Origin: Reticulitermes lucifugus
Taxonomy: Eukaryota > Arthropoda > Insecta > Blattodea > Rhinotermitidae
Reading direction: 5' to 3'
Length of the DNA stretch: 64,000 bases
NCBI GenBank assembly: GCA_026260175.1
Contig: JAKCWW010000576.1
Span: forward strand, 1 to 64,000
Numbering within the stretch: the first letter of the stretch is position 1; each line of letters begins with the position of its first letter. Of the stretch, positions 37,430 through 51,567 are shown in pieces. Under the pieces are notes generated by a model, which was not told the origin of the DNA, made no database searches, and saw only the letters and a program-made list of their open reading frames with translations. The position numbers and the translations under genes are program-made.

Positions 37430-38290
37430 TGGGACACACACACCACGAATACTGTGACATACTCTTTACCCCAATGGCGTACAGTAGTTTAACTGGTACT
37501 GATGCACTGAATACTGGGATTTTTAGTACGGTATTCTGTTTACGTCATTCAGTCGCAAATGTTTTTCGACTATTGGAGCGGCACCTTTCCTGCGAGAGAA
37601 AATGTAAAACTCACGGCACTTTTAAATGCAGATCGCCCATGCATTGTACGTACACCGACCAATGAACATCCATAATTGCAGCTTTGGTATGAGAGCTTTA
37701 GAGGAACTCTGGTGAAATCGCAGAAGAATTTTGACTATCCCAACCTCCCAGTTGAGGGTCCTCGGAAGTACTCTGTGACGGTCAGACGCATGCATATCAC
37801 TATTAGCGGAGCGCACATCCGTTTCAAGAAGAACCGCCTCTGCGGAAGCTGTTTTACGAATGGCTACGATAACAACATGCTGCGGATGAGCTCGCATTAC
37901 ACGGTAGCCTTTGGGCATACGAAGCATATTTTGCGAGCTATGATGTGTGCAAAATCCACAAGTCACCACTGGGTACGGCAGAACCTTCACGCTATCCGCA
38001 AATGTATCAAGTCCGCTTTATCGGGCTGGTTTCTTGAGGGACATTTTAATGGGTCCCTATCTGACAGGTTGACTAATCAATGTTATCGGTAATTTTCTGT
38101 AAATTGTTCTGCTGGCAATGATTGAGGATGTGCCCCTGGCTGTGAGGTAGGACTTGTGGTTTGAGCTCAACGGAGCTGCAGCACGTTGTGGGGAAGATAC
38201 TCGGCAGATGTTGAACGTGACATATCCTGTTGTAAATACGAGGTACCTTGGTTGATCGTTAGATGCTTTTCGCCCAGTGACGGTGAGGTT
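37430..38290 (+). pseudogene. Mariner/Tc1-superfamily DDE transposase, inactivated
   Basis: Collinear remains of a transposase can be read on + by changing frame. An N-terminal helix-turn-helix-like part is RLLERHLSCERKCKTHG. Then come NADRPC, a block reading SEVLCDGQTHAYHY and SAHPFQEEPPLRKLFYEWLR, then QHAADELALH. The catalytic-core region is SLWAYEAYF where the family has LWTDE-CF, and later EDVPLAVR, stop, DLWFELNGAAARCGEDTRQM where the family has FQHDGAPAH. Two of the catalytic Asp positions are therefore replaced (Y and N), and the third (PDLTP region) is not found. Multiple stops and frameshifts confirm it is dead. Terminal repeats were not identified. Confidence 0.75.
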
Positions 38291-41200
38291 CATCTCGAAA
38301 ACTAAACATCTTAGGACACATATTTTGTAACGTTTGTACTCGTTTTTTTAACAACGAATGACACTGTAGACAGATTTTGCGCGAGTTTCTTTTCACTGTA
38401 TATATTGTATTTACATGTAATGTGATCACATAATTGTTGGTTATTCTGGTAACCTAACATAGCGTTGTACAATTTTAACAGGCAATATCCTGTGGTGTTT
38501 TCACAACTGAAAGAAACTTCTACATAAGCTTTAATGAACCCCTCCTATCTTTTACACACTGTAATGCTGAATGAAAATTTACTTTACATTTGCACGAAAA
38601 TGGTAACATATTTGGATCCGTAGGAGAAAAGGATATATTATAAAGAAAGGAACACATGTAAATACTCTAGAAAATATCGTATACATTTAGAAACAAAAAG
38701 AAACACTCAAAAAGTGAAAACTCTACAGTGGAAGAAATGTAATTTTCGATACGTTAGTGCGATATAAAAACAATAGATGTTAGCCTTGGCTACATTATGT
38801 AACTCTAACTAAGATTATCCTCTCAGTATTACGTTTACCTATGTACGATACGCACGAAAAGCTCCACAGCAGGAAGTGTAAGTAAGATGTAAAAGGCTCT
38901 ATACAAGGATGTAATTGTCGTAAATGTGTAATCTCAATATAAGAACTAAATTTACAGTTCAATATTGTAGTAAGACTTATCTTCAGAATATAAACAGAAC
39001 ATTAGACAATTTATTAACGCATCAAAACAAGACATAACAAGTATTACAGAAAACTACTCTTTGTCCTGTTCTAGCCCAAAAATATCGTGCTACCGTTGTC
39101 GGCGCAATGATAATAGCAGAAAAAATAGTATGTAGGTCAACATACCCACTTCTTATACTTAAGAAATGGTATACAAATATAAATGTTGCTAAGCCCATTT
39201 TAACGTGATGAAATTGATATAGAAAGATTTTATTACTTATCATTTTTAAATTACATATAATTAGAAATTATTTGAACGAAAGAATGGTTTTATAATAACA
39301 AAATTACAAGTGCAAGATATGGTTATAGTACATGCAGTATAATCCAAGCTATATTAAACTGAATTATACATTATTACAAATCGTAATAACAGAAAACATT
39401 TGTAAGTAAGAGATCTCTTTCACGAAAACAAATACCCCTTTACCCTCCTTTATATACTATATAATTTACGCCTGATGATAAAATCTTAGGTTTACATATG
39501 TAGCGAATTTTAAAAACATATGTTCTTTTTAAAATCAAAAGATAGTTATGTTGACAGAAGTATTATTTGATATATAACATTTTACAAAATTATCGGATTT
39601 TGATGGTGATATATCACGTTTGGTATCATTTAGTCTTAGTTCTTTACCATCATCCCTCGTTTAAAATAAAAATTAGAACTCAACGTTTCAGGGACAGGCT
39701 TTTTTCGCGTCCGGAGGCAAAAGATAAACGGAAGTACAAACTCAGTTCAGCCTCATATGAAAAGGTATTTTGAACCAAGGGATCCAGACGTTTAGCACAC
39801 ATTTTCCATTCCACATACAGGATAAGGCTGCCGTCCATAATTAAGTACATTACAGAAGACTAAACGATAGAAAATAAATATACCAGCCATTGTGTGGTTG
39901 TTTTACTTCACGTGCAGAGTATTTCGGGGATGCATGCACTTTCATCTTAGCGGACTGTTGTAGTTATTTAAATTTTTGAAATGGCATAAAAGAGCTTTAT
40001 GGACACTGTATTTATTAGTATCTCACTCATTATTTAGGTGATGAAATCAAGGACGAAGAGATTAAAGTGGACTTAGTTGTAGTGTTTCGAGATAGTGTCC
40101 AGTTTGCAGCAGCTTTTTAACACGATCATCTGCTTTCGAAATCCATAACTTAATAGCTTTCTTCTAGACAAAATTTGGTGGGGAAACGTCTTGTGAAATG
40201 CCCATTTCAAATACAAACTAGGAGGTTTGAGCTTAAGACTGAGTGGTTCTTAGCGACTTAGGGACGTGTTGGTGAAGGGAATATCCCTACTGCTCTTGAG
40301 AATCGAAACCGGGTAGCCCAGCTCGTAGCCAGCTACTGTACACCATACTGTGTGAGCTTGTATGAAGTTGTTTAATTAACTAGATGCCACACATAAATAT
40401 AAGCAGCACTGTGCATTTGAATTTGTCTCTGCCACCCTCGAGTCTCGACACCAGACAAAAGCGTTTTGTGGTTGTCTTGGGACCTTAAGTGGTTTATATA
40501 ACCACAAGCTTACTGTGGCAGTGCCACAGTGAACTCACCTTCCATAATGAAGATATACTCCGAACAATCCCCATACAGAGAATAGTGTCTTCAGTACCCT
40601 GATTTTCATTCACTTATTTATTGGTTTATTTAACGACGCTCTCAGTACCTTGGACTACAAAGCGTAGAATGTTACGATGATCAGAGAGAAGTGATTTGGA
40701 ATTTATGTGGTTTTATTTGAAGTTTTTGCCTGGTGGATCTGATGGGAATCAATAAATCCTCAGAGATGTCGGTGTCTGGCCGACGTGTGAACCAGACGCC
40801 TACAAAATACGTGAGAATCGTTACAGAGTGTACCATACTGCTCATTTCAGAAGTTTTGTATCGCATTCCCAAAATTTATTGTGCATTTTGTTATAATTAA
40901 CCCACACTAGATCTACAGGCCTAAGCATCGAATGAAACCAAAATTTTTATGGGTAGTATACATAGTAATATAGTGGTCATTTTATATTAAACTAGTCGCA
41001 TACACGTTGAAATTCAGGGAAAAATTTCGACAATTCCCGCCTGTAGTTTACATTTCCACACACACACACACATATTCCTTAAATTTATCCACTGTTGTAC
41101 ATTGTAGCCCTTGAGAGATAGTCTTGTATCACGATTTCACGAAATATGCATGCTATGAAACTTGGAAAGTTCTGTAAAGACAGCTTCGTATAACAGGCAT

Positions 41201-44200
41201 TACAGTATAGTCCAGAGGTGCATTTCTACGACAAAGATACGCTCTTGTTTTGTTCGTTACTTCATGGTGGGAGATTACTTTCACATTAAAATATTCTGTT
41301 ATATTTTCTTAAAATAATCGTATTCAAATAGTATCAAGTCAGGCCGATAGAATGTACCGTGTTGCTGCGAAACCTTTACCGCAGATGTGGACACTAAAAT
41401 AGCAACTGGACTTCACATTTCACTGACATTAACTGTTGCAGTCTTGTGGCGCAGTGGTGTTTGATTTCCATGGAAACGAACGACAAACAATGCCCTGCTT
41501 AGATTAATTGTATGTTGATGAAAACTCATCTGACTTTCAAAAGGAGTGGTCTCTTTCAGCTGAAGAACAGAACATCGGATTCGGACTGAGCAAGTGAGAA
41601 CATATTGCCATGGAAGGACATCATATTAGACCTAATAATTCGAAGTAATTTAATTTAACTAAACTGAGATATTTAAGTACAAATTTTTTCCGGCGTTTTT
41701 AGGCCAACATCGTAAAAAGTTTCTTAGATCAAAGAAACCAACATACCTCAGTTTAGAGCGCGATCTAGCACGCGTTACTCTCTCACTTCTATGCCAAAAC
41801 GTTCTTCTCATTATCCTACTGTTAAACACCAGCAATATTTGTTGTTTCCCAAGTGTCAGGAGTACGCTCTGCACTCATTCAGAACAGCAGCTAAATCGTC
41901 ATACGGCTTGTCAGAGAAAACGCAATAAACTAAATGAAGCCAAAATTTTCATCGGTTATTCCAGCCCCCCCGACATATTAATCTCGCTTTTTAATGCCTT
42001 TCTTCCCTTCCTTGTTGCACAGACTAAGAATGGCTGTTGGATAAAAGACGATTGCGTATTTGTATTTCTATCTATGCTGCCTCTCCTCTGTTATTTTCCC
42101 TTTTCCTTCTTCTAATTCAGTCATTAATAACGGCATGACCCATTATCGCCCGGCTTGTATAATAAGAGAACCCCCCTCCCAGCTTCAACCCCCGTGAAGC
42201 TCCACTTCCATATAGCAGTAGTGGAGGAGTTAAGATGAATGCATACTTACAGGCGCCCATTTATTTAACGAAGAAGTAGGCGGGAATCCTACTGTTGCCT
42301 TACATATTAAAACTAAGCGATGAATTTCCATTTCCTTAGAAGAGCAGAAGATAATGATAGTTGCTAGAATCTGGAGGAACAAATTAATCAACTGGAGATA
42401 ATTCGAGGAAATTAAAGTGTCCAGGTTCTGTATCAAACTGTGTAAAATAATAAGCCTAATCATAGAGAAATTACCTAATTGTTGCATTCAAAATTTTGGT
42501 GAAGTGAAAACATAGAATTTTATTGAATTTTATCACCTTACATATACCTACTTTTATGTTTCCAGCTTTTTTCTCGTTACACCGCCTGTGGGTTTTGTAG
42601 TAAAGCATTCGATGTCCAACACTCCTTGATCGCAAACCGTTTAATGCATAAAGAGTTCAGTCAGCAGCGGACGAAAATGTATAGTCTAAAATACGTGCGA
42701 TGTCACTTCTGGGGAGATGGAAACATTCGTCACCCAATTCCATCCAAAATTGGGCTTTGACTGTAAACTTTGTGGTGTTAAGTCTTTTCATACTACCACA
42801 GTGTTGGTTAAAAACATGTTTTGTAAATATAGACATTTCCTAAAGTGCTACTTGGAATGAATGAAAATTCAGGTTTTCGCACTCAGGTTTATCCTCTGCA
42901 GTTTCTTTCAGTAAATATTTAAAAATAAAAAATCTATAGACTTCGACTGAATGCAGTGAAATTGTTACGGAAACTGTCTCGAGTTTTATTCAGCAAAATA
43001 AAAACATTTTGCTGCTTTAAGTTTCCAGAGACACGTTTTTACTGACGTCATTGTTATGATAGTAGTATATTGCGCAATTGTATCGTAAGGAATCATAACG
43101 CTTACGACTTCTGCAAAGTAATATTTACCGTTCTGTTCAAACTTTGTAAAATCAACACGCACGCCACGCCATACATTTGTTACTTAAGGTAACATATATC
43201 ACTACGTAGTGGTCAGTAATTCTCTATCTTTATAATTCTACGGCTCCAATTCTCGGTCTCAAGGCCCCCTATGCTTTCAGTTTCTGTTATATTCTTTGGT
43301 ATTTTCAGAAATATGCTGGTATTTTTTCAACTTTTAGGCGTCGACAGCTTCAATACACAACCTTCCCTCTCTCCGTATCTTCAAATGCATTCAGCGTTCC
43401 GATCGGCACTGCATAATCTTGCAGCTGGTAAAGCGTCTTTAAGTTAAGGGGACTCCTATTATTACGAAAATTCCTGTACGCGCTACTGTAGTCTGGCTGC
43501 ATTTTAAGTCGCTTATATATCCCTTCATCCATCCGTCCATTCATTCATTCATCATTCTTGTGTTATTTTACAGCGTAATTTAGGTGGGATAACGTACATG
43601 AAATTGATTTATACCTTCACTCCGTTCATGTGAAAGGTCTTCTGCAATCACAAGTAGGTGTAAATATAAACTTCAAGAATTTCCTTAAGCTGCGATTTTA
43701 ACTAAAGTGTGGATGAAATGTTCTGGTTTTCGTTAAGTTCTTGTAGAAAATAAAAGTGTGAAGTCTAAAGTTTAAATTCGCATTCATTCAAATCTCTGAC
43801 TATTAGTAATTTGAACTGTAAGAAATAGATTACCTGTGCAGTTCCAACCATAGCATTGACCGCTATCCAGATTTTTAACGTAAAACTTACCAACGGCGGA
43901 ATGAACTTCTCGCCGTCCTCTCTGTAGCTTTAAGCTATAAAATTCTAATTTCAGAAATACTGTATTGCTGTTGGGTCTATAAAATGGTGCTGTGTCCCTT
44001 TAATTATTATAAAACATGGTAACATACGTTTTGTGTGTGTCACTGACATGATAGTGTTATTATTTGACAGTATATGTATAATTCTGTTTCAGGTTTTCCC
44101 CTTTTCGAGTGCAGAAGCGTCTTCTAATAGCCTATAAGGCAAACAATTCTTGTTATATTTTCACTGTTACGGGGAAGTGTAGTATTCTGAAACTTCAGTT

Positions 44201-46359
44201 AAAGAAAGCAAGTTATACAACAATAATATATTTTGATGCAAAGATTATTCTAGTTTTAAAAGCATAATTCGTTAATTTGTCTTCACAAGTGGTTGATTTC
44301 TCTTCGTAGCCGCCATCTTTGTTTTGTTCTGTATTGCAGAGTGCATGATGGGGGACGGGAGCGGCAGTGCCATCTTCTGGAAGTAGGAGACAACCATAAA
44401 CAGCTGAAGGTAACTTCGACTTCCAGGAGATAGCTAGCTCCCTAACCCTTTATTTCCAATTAACCCATCATATATATATCTACCTTTTTTATTGTTTTGT
44501 TCTTTTTAATTAACTACCAAATCCTCCTTTATTAGACACAATTGCTACATCATGTGAAAACCTCCCTGTGTGCTAAATTCGTCTCCACATATTTTAGTAT
44601 GCTTTCCTGCACCTCCCCAAACCCCTGTCTCTCATACACACACAAAGTGATTCCCTTCTACTATTTAACGGTGTCGTTCGTCTTTTAGAAGTGTTGTGCG
44701 TGGTGTAACTAGTAATAATTTACGTTGTTCGTTTGTTTCTATTCCTTGTTCTTCCCACTACCCCACCCTATATAACGCTCGTTCGTTGATTGGTTGGTTC
44801 GTTCGTTGGGTGTTCGTGTGTTAGCAGTTTACTGTTGTGTTTGATATCTGTTTTATATATATACATATTTAAAACACAAATTTTCTTTTGGAGTTGTCAC
44901 TGGGTGTGTTTACTTGTGTTGTTTGAAGTTACAAAATGTGTTTTATAGCTTTGTTTGTCAGCATTGCTTTCGCATATAAAATCTAAGAAGACCCTGTACT
45001 CCGATGGGACACAAACATTACATCTGAACATCTATCAGACGAGGAAAAATAATAAAAGTACAAATAAATTACGCTTTTCATGTTATTTTTAATACTGTTG
45101 GCAAGTGAATGGTGTGAATATGAGCTTTCATGTTAATAAAGTATTATATTATCAATAAATGCTATCAGTACATTCATGAAATTTATGATGCCATGTTTAC
45201 TTCTATTGGTCTTTGCCTTTGAATCATAAAAATAAACAATCATAATAGACAATAAATATTTGTGTATTTATATAAATTCTTAAGAAATGAGGCCAGCCAT
45301 AAGTTTCTGAGTTTAGAATAAAATGTTTTCAAAAACTTTCTTGTCATTTCCAAACAAAATATTAAAGATCCAGAAGCCCAATACGTTGTATGAGCCTGAA
45401 ATCCCAAGCCTGTTTGCTGACGTTGAGCGTGTTTGTTTATTTATATCTACAAAACCTCTTCAATTAGCGTCTTGCTCGAGATAGACTCGTAAAGACTTTC
45501 CCTTACATAAGCAAAATATTATTTCACCTATCAGACAAGTATGCTAAATGAAATATCAATCCAGTTTCCAGTTAAGTTTATATCAATATAAAAATAAAAT
45601 CATGGCTATTGTACATAAAATTCGCTTTTTTAATTTGACTGTAAACTTGGTATCCCACGAAATTTGCAGGGTCTTTTTAAGGTAGGTTGGCTTTATACAC
45701 GCAATAATGAAAGATTAAATAATACCACACGTTTTAGTACGTTGGTGTGATGCACTTTGATATAGTGGTCGCACTTTCAGTCTTTTCTCTTCATAAGCCT
45801 TTGTATGTGGCAAATACGTAGTGTGTACTTTTGAACGATATTATAACTGGCTATAATTATTGGAAGTTCAGCGGAGAAGGTTGTCTCCAGAATGGCGCGC
45901 TTTATCCGTTCCATCGTAGAGGTTAATAATATATTTACAGGAAGAGAAGCAATGTACGCATAACGTAACATTGAGGCACGTTCATGTGACCATTGTTGCC
46001 GTGCAAAGCAATAAGTATTGCATATTCTGAGTGTGTGTCTGTAGCCGTAGTTATCCAGCATGCAATACGCATGCGCCATATTGTCATCTGTGGCCTGTCT
46101 GGCTCTACAATATTTTTCCACATTATCTCATAAACGGCAGGATTTTCGGAAAAAAGAAAAGTTGTTGAAGACGAAATGTGTGTTTTGATTTTCTCTGCAA
46201 CTTTTTTAAAAATATTTCTCATTCTAAGAAAAACTGAGCGAGATATGGTCATAAATGTGCATAGGTCTTCATGTAAAGTACCCGTTGTTCTTGTCAGAGT
46301 TTAATAAAACTCGAATTTTCTCAACAGAATTTCGTAAAATTCTCAAACACAAAATTTCA

Positions 46360-46480
46360 TGAAAATCCTTCCAGTGGGAGACGAGTTGTTCCATGCGATC
46401 GGATGGACAAACGGACAGACAAACATGACGAAGCTAATAGTCGCCTTTCGCAATTTTGCCAACGCGCCTAGAAATTGTAA
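46360..46480 (+). repeat. Dispersed repeat (pairs with 51255-51345)
   Basis: GGGAGACGAGTTGTTCCATG, GGACAAACGGACAGACAAAC and CGCGCCTAGAAATTG recur in order as GGGAGTCGAGTTTTTCCATG, GGACGGACGATCTGACAGAC and CGCGCCTAGAAACTG at 51269-51349. No shared long reading frame; an uncharacterised interspersed repeat. Confidence 0.5.
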
Positions 46481-46725
46481 AACAAAACTCCTTAATTTGC
46501 CCAAACAGTTTATGTTCTGCATGATTCTTACAATGAAGGGCCATTATTTCCCTACGCAGCATACACTAATGGTATTATTTCTAATTTAAGTGTGTGTCCA
46601 CTGAGCAGTATGAACTGAATCTGTATGTGTAATGTCGATTAATTACGACACTACTATTCAATACAGTGACCAAAAATGTAGTTATGAGCCCCAGGAGGGA
46701 CTCCTAACCAAGGCAGACTTACTGA

Positions 46726-46765
46726 CATGACTGACTGACTGACTGGCTGACCGACTGACTGACCG
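46726..46765. repeat. (GACT)n microsatellite
   Basis: A run of GACT units with CTGGC and CCGAC variants. A similar short GACT stretch occurs at about 22618-22648. Confidence 0.75.
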
Positions 46766-47870
46766 TATGCCGTAACGTCACTCTTGCTGTGACTGACAGA
46801 TTCAATCTTCAGAGAACTAAGTAACACATACTACTGTGTCCAGTAATGTTTGGTTCAAAAGTTTTATGAAGAAATTGCACGTCTGGAGGTTTATAATGCT
46901 CTTTGTTTATCGAAATGGAAACAACGTTTAACGGAGTAGGGAGCGAACACTACGCTATTTATCGATGTAAGTACGGAAATTAGTACTTAGAATGTTTTAG
47001 AATTTTGTGGTGTATTATTGCAACTGCATCATACTCATTTCGTCTCTATTTTGTAACCGAAGTTTAAATGAAATGTTACACGGGACCTCGAGGCTACGTA
47101 AGGGTATTTTCAAACTGTTGTTGCGGTTCAGAGCCTGTAACACTTGCGTGTGGGACTGAATGTTATAGCTTAGCAGAAGACGGAAATATGGGTTTCACAA
47201 ATATTCAATCTTGTAGTATAAGGCCCACAGTATGAATGTAAGGTATTGAAAAGGCCTCTTTTCCTTATGATTTTTAACCAATACAAATTCGTAGACTAAA
47301 GGACACTTATAATTCAGCAGTTATTATTAAAAACTCACCACTCAGGTTTGAAGACAAATTTTAACCTCCATTCATTACTTTATAAATTTTCGCTTTCACG
47401 AACTCACAGATATTAGGAAAGCATATCATAGCTGCAGATTTCTCACCACAAGCTCTCTCTCTCTTTTTGTCTCTATGAACTTTCATAGCGCTCTAAATTG
47501 CTCCTGCGTGCAGACTGATCGCTGTGTACGAAACAATGTAAGTCGACCAGCAATCATGCCGGGAAAATAAGTTTTGATGTTTCATCTGGGGGATTGTTAA
47601 GTGGCACGTGTGTCTCGCAGCAGAACACTATTCCGAGTTCAGAAATCCCTCCTGCGGGTACTGCACGTTTTTCGTCCTTAATAATTTGTGGAATACAAAT
47701 CGGAGCATGTTCTTCTGCTCTTAAGGATTTTCCTCCTACAAAATAAGATATATTTTCAAACTTTATTCTTTTCTTGCATCTTCTTTATGTCTTTTATACT
47801 CTTTTCTTCATCTTTCTCCCGTTTGCTTTGTTTCAACTTCTTTCGTGTATTTTTCTTTCATTTCTTCTTA

Positions 47871-47892
47871 CCCTCTCTCTCTCTCTCTCTCT
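47871..47892. repeat. (CT)n microsatellite in a pyrimidine-rich tract
   Basis: Pure CT run inside about 250 bases of unusually T/C-rich + strand DNA (47690-47930), which produces a spurious Phe/Ser/Leu-rich ORF. Confidence 0.8.
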
Positions 47893-50800
47893 TTCTGTTT
47901 TGTTTCTTTTCTCCCCTTGTACGTTCTAAAACGGTGAATACTGTATTAAAAATGTCCATTTTTGTCGTCACTTTTAAGTGTATTAATTTTATGTCTTTTA
48001 ATTTCAGAATGTACGCGTACTTGAAAAGTTTATCTCTGTATCGAAGTTAATGCTTTCGCAAATATAATGCATTACAATTAATGACTTACACCATGAAATG
48101 ATGTGATTCTGCCCACTCTCCCTTACTGGTAGGAAGCACGTTTCGGTACAAATTTCGCATTCTCGTTTGTGGTTTATTTTTCTGCCAGTATACACCGTTG
48201 AAAGGTACGGTGACTGGTGATTGATGAATTGGAAAATATGTGTGAAGAAGCGGTCATAGCATAAACGAGATAGTCCCGAAACTTGCCTTAACCCTTTAAA
48301 GAATCTGTAATTTAAATTCCAAATACTGCGCAGGAAGGAGGGGTTTTAAATCTAGTACCGGGGGAACCAGCGTGTGAGGAATTAAAGGTGCGTTCAGTCA
48401 ACTGAGGCAGGCGTTGTAGGGTTAATAGACTCGCAGAAATTACGAGAACCTCGCCCAGGGTAGTTGATATCCCAGCCAAGTCTGGAACCATGTACCTCCC
48501 GAATATAAGTCTAAACGTTTACTGCTACACCCTCCTGCTTGGTCCGAACATGTGTTTCTGTTAGAGGATAGAGATTTTTGTATTATGTAACATGTTTCTT
48601 TCAGATATGGTACAAAAATTTCTAAAAATGTAAATGTTCGTTGGTCTAGAACAACGAATTATGAAATATCAAGAATTATATAAAACAGGATGTACTTCTA
48701 TCTGTTAGTTTTATAAACTTATAAAGTTTGCTTAATTAGGTATGTGTATTTAATGGGACACATAGGAGCGTCTAATGTAGTCCTTCGATAAAGCGTCCCT
48801 CTAGTTGACATAAGAACATGAAAGAAATCAGAGTAAATGAAGGAGCTAATTATAACAATTACGTATTGCAAGAAGAATAGAGTACGTAAAGTTAATAATA
48901 AATTTTTTTGTATTTTATTTTACTGAAACCTGTTGTACCTGCGATAATTTATAGCACAGGTGAGTGTTGCATTTTTGTTCAGTTTTCGGAATGGAAATTT
49001 CGCATTTGAATTGAATTTTAAACGTACGAAGGGACGTTACTTAAACATATTATAACATAAGAATAAGTACCGTAACTTTAGCAAAATGAAATTGAAGGGC
49101 ATACAAAGTTCGGTATTTGTTAAATTTCTAGTCATACGGAATGTAGTACGGAAAAATATGAACCAATTTGTTCTCTTAAACTGTAAGCTTTTGCAGTTAA
49201 AGAATGAATATATTTTTAAAAATTGGAATACTTTCTGTCGACACAGAAGCAATGAAGCTATCAGTAGAACCATTTTGACTGTTCTTAAGGAATGTCGGAG
49301 AGCAGAACAAGGAACCTACTCTGTCACAACAAACCGGAAAATACGTGCCATGGATATTTGGCAAGCAGACTTACGGAACAGATTGAATTCCTAGCACCAC
49401 GCATGATGTTCATTATTATTTCTGTGACTTCTCTTCATGTCTTGCCATTATAGTAAATATTTAATACGAAAAAGATTAACTTGTGTATTTATGCCTTTCC
49501 ATAAAGTGGCTGCCACTTTCTGTCGAAATAATCGAAAAGCTTAATTTTTGTAATGAGATTGCGTGTTATAAATTTCATGGAACATACCTCTAATACGGCC
49601 TTTTAGTGCTTCCTATGCTAAGGATCAAAGGCGTCTTATCTGTTTTTAAGGGAAGATATTAGTAACATGAAGGCTGTGGACAAAAGTGCATTTCCTTTCC
49701 CCTTGGAAAACACTGTGCTATGACATTTCATTTTCCGGGACGTTTGGGTATGAAAATAACGAAGTCGCTGAGTACACCTCAATTTTTATTCTAGATTGGC
49801 AGCCGTTTGTTCGCTTTCCATTTCACAGCCCCGAGAGCAAGTACCTTCTGTCGGATCGGGCTGTGCCATGTAGGTAGCATTAGTGTGCACATCTGACGTA
49901 CAGAGGGGACTAGTAAATGTCCCTGAATTAATTATCTCCCCTTTAAAATTTAAAATGTGTTCTTATAAATTTTCAATAGTCACCATGTGCGTATTACTGT
50001 CGTCTAGACGTTGATGTATGCAGCTCCTGCCTCTTAATAACATTCGCTTTATTTCCCCATTTGCGCAGTACTGAAGGCGTGCTATTTGCGGCTCTTGATT
50101 AAAGGCATTATAATTGTTTGGATCAGTCCGGCTCAAGCTGCAAGCTTAACACAGCGTAATAGAACAGATGCGTCACAAAATCAACACTCCAGTGTTTGTC
50201 GTTAAGAGTCCTGTAGGGTTCCAGTTGTTCTGATTGTGATTTAAGTTATTGCCAATCGTTAAGAAATTTCCGCACTTCTAGAATGTTTCAACAAATTTAA
50301 ACTGAAATACAAAGTATGCAGTGCCAATTTCGTATCGTGCAACTGCGAAAGTCGCTGTTTTACCTTGTTGGGAGAACATTAACGAGAGTTATCCGGGCAC
50401 AATGCTGCAGAAGTACAGTTAAATTGTCTGTGGAGGCTGTTTTATTGAGAGGAACCCCCGATTTCTACAAATAAATCGGCGTTGTTAGAATAGAGAAGTA
50501 GAAAATTATAATGGATTGGACAGATAGCTGAAATGTGGGGAGAAAATGGTTGAATTTTGAAAAACATCAGTTTACAAGCTCAGTAAGAGGATGACAGGAG
50601 ACAGACTGTGTGGATGGCAGGTGAGTTAAAACTAAGACACGATCGTTGTTAGTGGCAGACTGTATTCATTATTAGCGGTGTGGACACTTCGTATCGTGTC
50701 AATTATCCAGTATTGCCCCCCTCTCCTTTCTTGATTTTTGGTAATGAGGACTGCTGTGTGATGGTACTGTTAACATGCAGAAAGACTGCTTGTCCAACGC

Positions 50801-51254
50801 GGTCACTGAATTGCCTTCCCGAAAGTAATTATTATAATCTTAAAGGAGAGCTCTATCCCAAATCTTAGTACAGTTAATCATGTGCTCATTATCGTTGAAT
50901 TACCTGTTCTGGACCTACAACGTTAATTAAGAACGGATGTATGTCCCAGTAAGACAGTTCCTATCAAAGTAATGGGTTACGTAAAAATCTAAAAGAGGCA
51001 AAATGTCAATTTTCTGAAAAGGGACTGCAGTTTGCCACACCCCAATTGACACACCGCATATGTGACTCGCCTCAGATGGCTCGTATCTAAACCAGATGCC
51101 ACGACAACCATCCGCTGTCTCAGAAGGTGTTAATATAATAAATCCGTAGTACCCGCGCTGCAAACAGTTTTTCTTTCGTACAGGCACGATTAAATGTCAC
51201 AATACTTCATTTAATTTTCTTATTGTTTTTAAAAATTACTAATGGACGTTATGG

Positions 51255-51345
51255 GATCCTTTCGTTGGGAGTCGAGTTTTTCCATGCGCACGGACGGACG
51301 ATCTGACAGACATGACAGCTAACAATCGCGACCGCGCCTAGAAAC
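51255..51345 (+). repeat. Dispersed repeat (pairs with 46360-46480)
   Basis: Shorter second copy of the repeat described at 46360, same orientation and same block order. Confidence 0.5.
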
Positions 51346-51567
51346 TGCCATTCCTATTGAATGTTTGTGGAAAATTTCTTTCGGAGTTCTTACGTGGAGG
51401 CTCCCACAAAGACTGGAACACGGCATTAGAAGATATCTTTAGAAAATATATTTTGCAATATTGTTCCTACTGCAACGATTCAGGATAGTTACTGTTATTG
51501 AAAACCTGCCAGCTTAAATCTGATGAATTAAGGTTATAACCTGCTGTTAACACATCAAAGCTACTTA

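Noticed and set aside
40240-40340. tRNA-like head on -
   Set aside because: GAATCGAAACCGGGTAGC resembles a B-box region, but the body does not match any of the three SINE families well enough to call.
14430-40650. Shared TATTTAACGACGCTCTCA-type start at about 14450 and 40620
   Set aside because: The two sites share only a short head; the following sequence does not align convincingly, so I did not annotate a repeat pair.
47688-48050. 120-codon Phe/Ser/Leu-rich ORF
   Set aside because: Produced by a pyrimidine-rich tract with a CT microsatellite; looks like a membrane protein only because of base composition.
49086-49394. 102-codon ORF on +
   Set aside because: No recognisable domain, AT-rich codons like the surroundings, and an overlapping ORF of similar size on the other strand.
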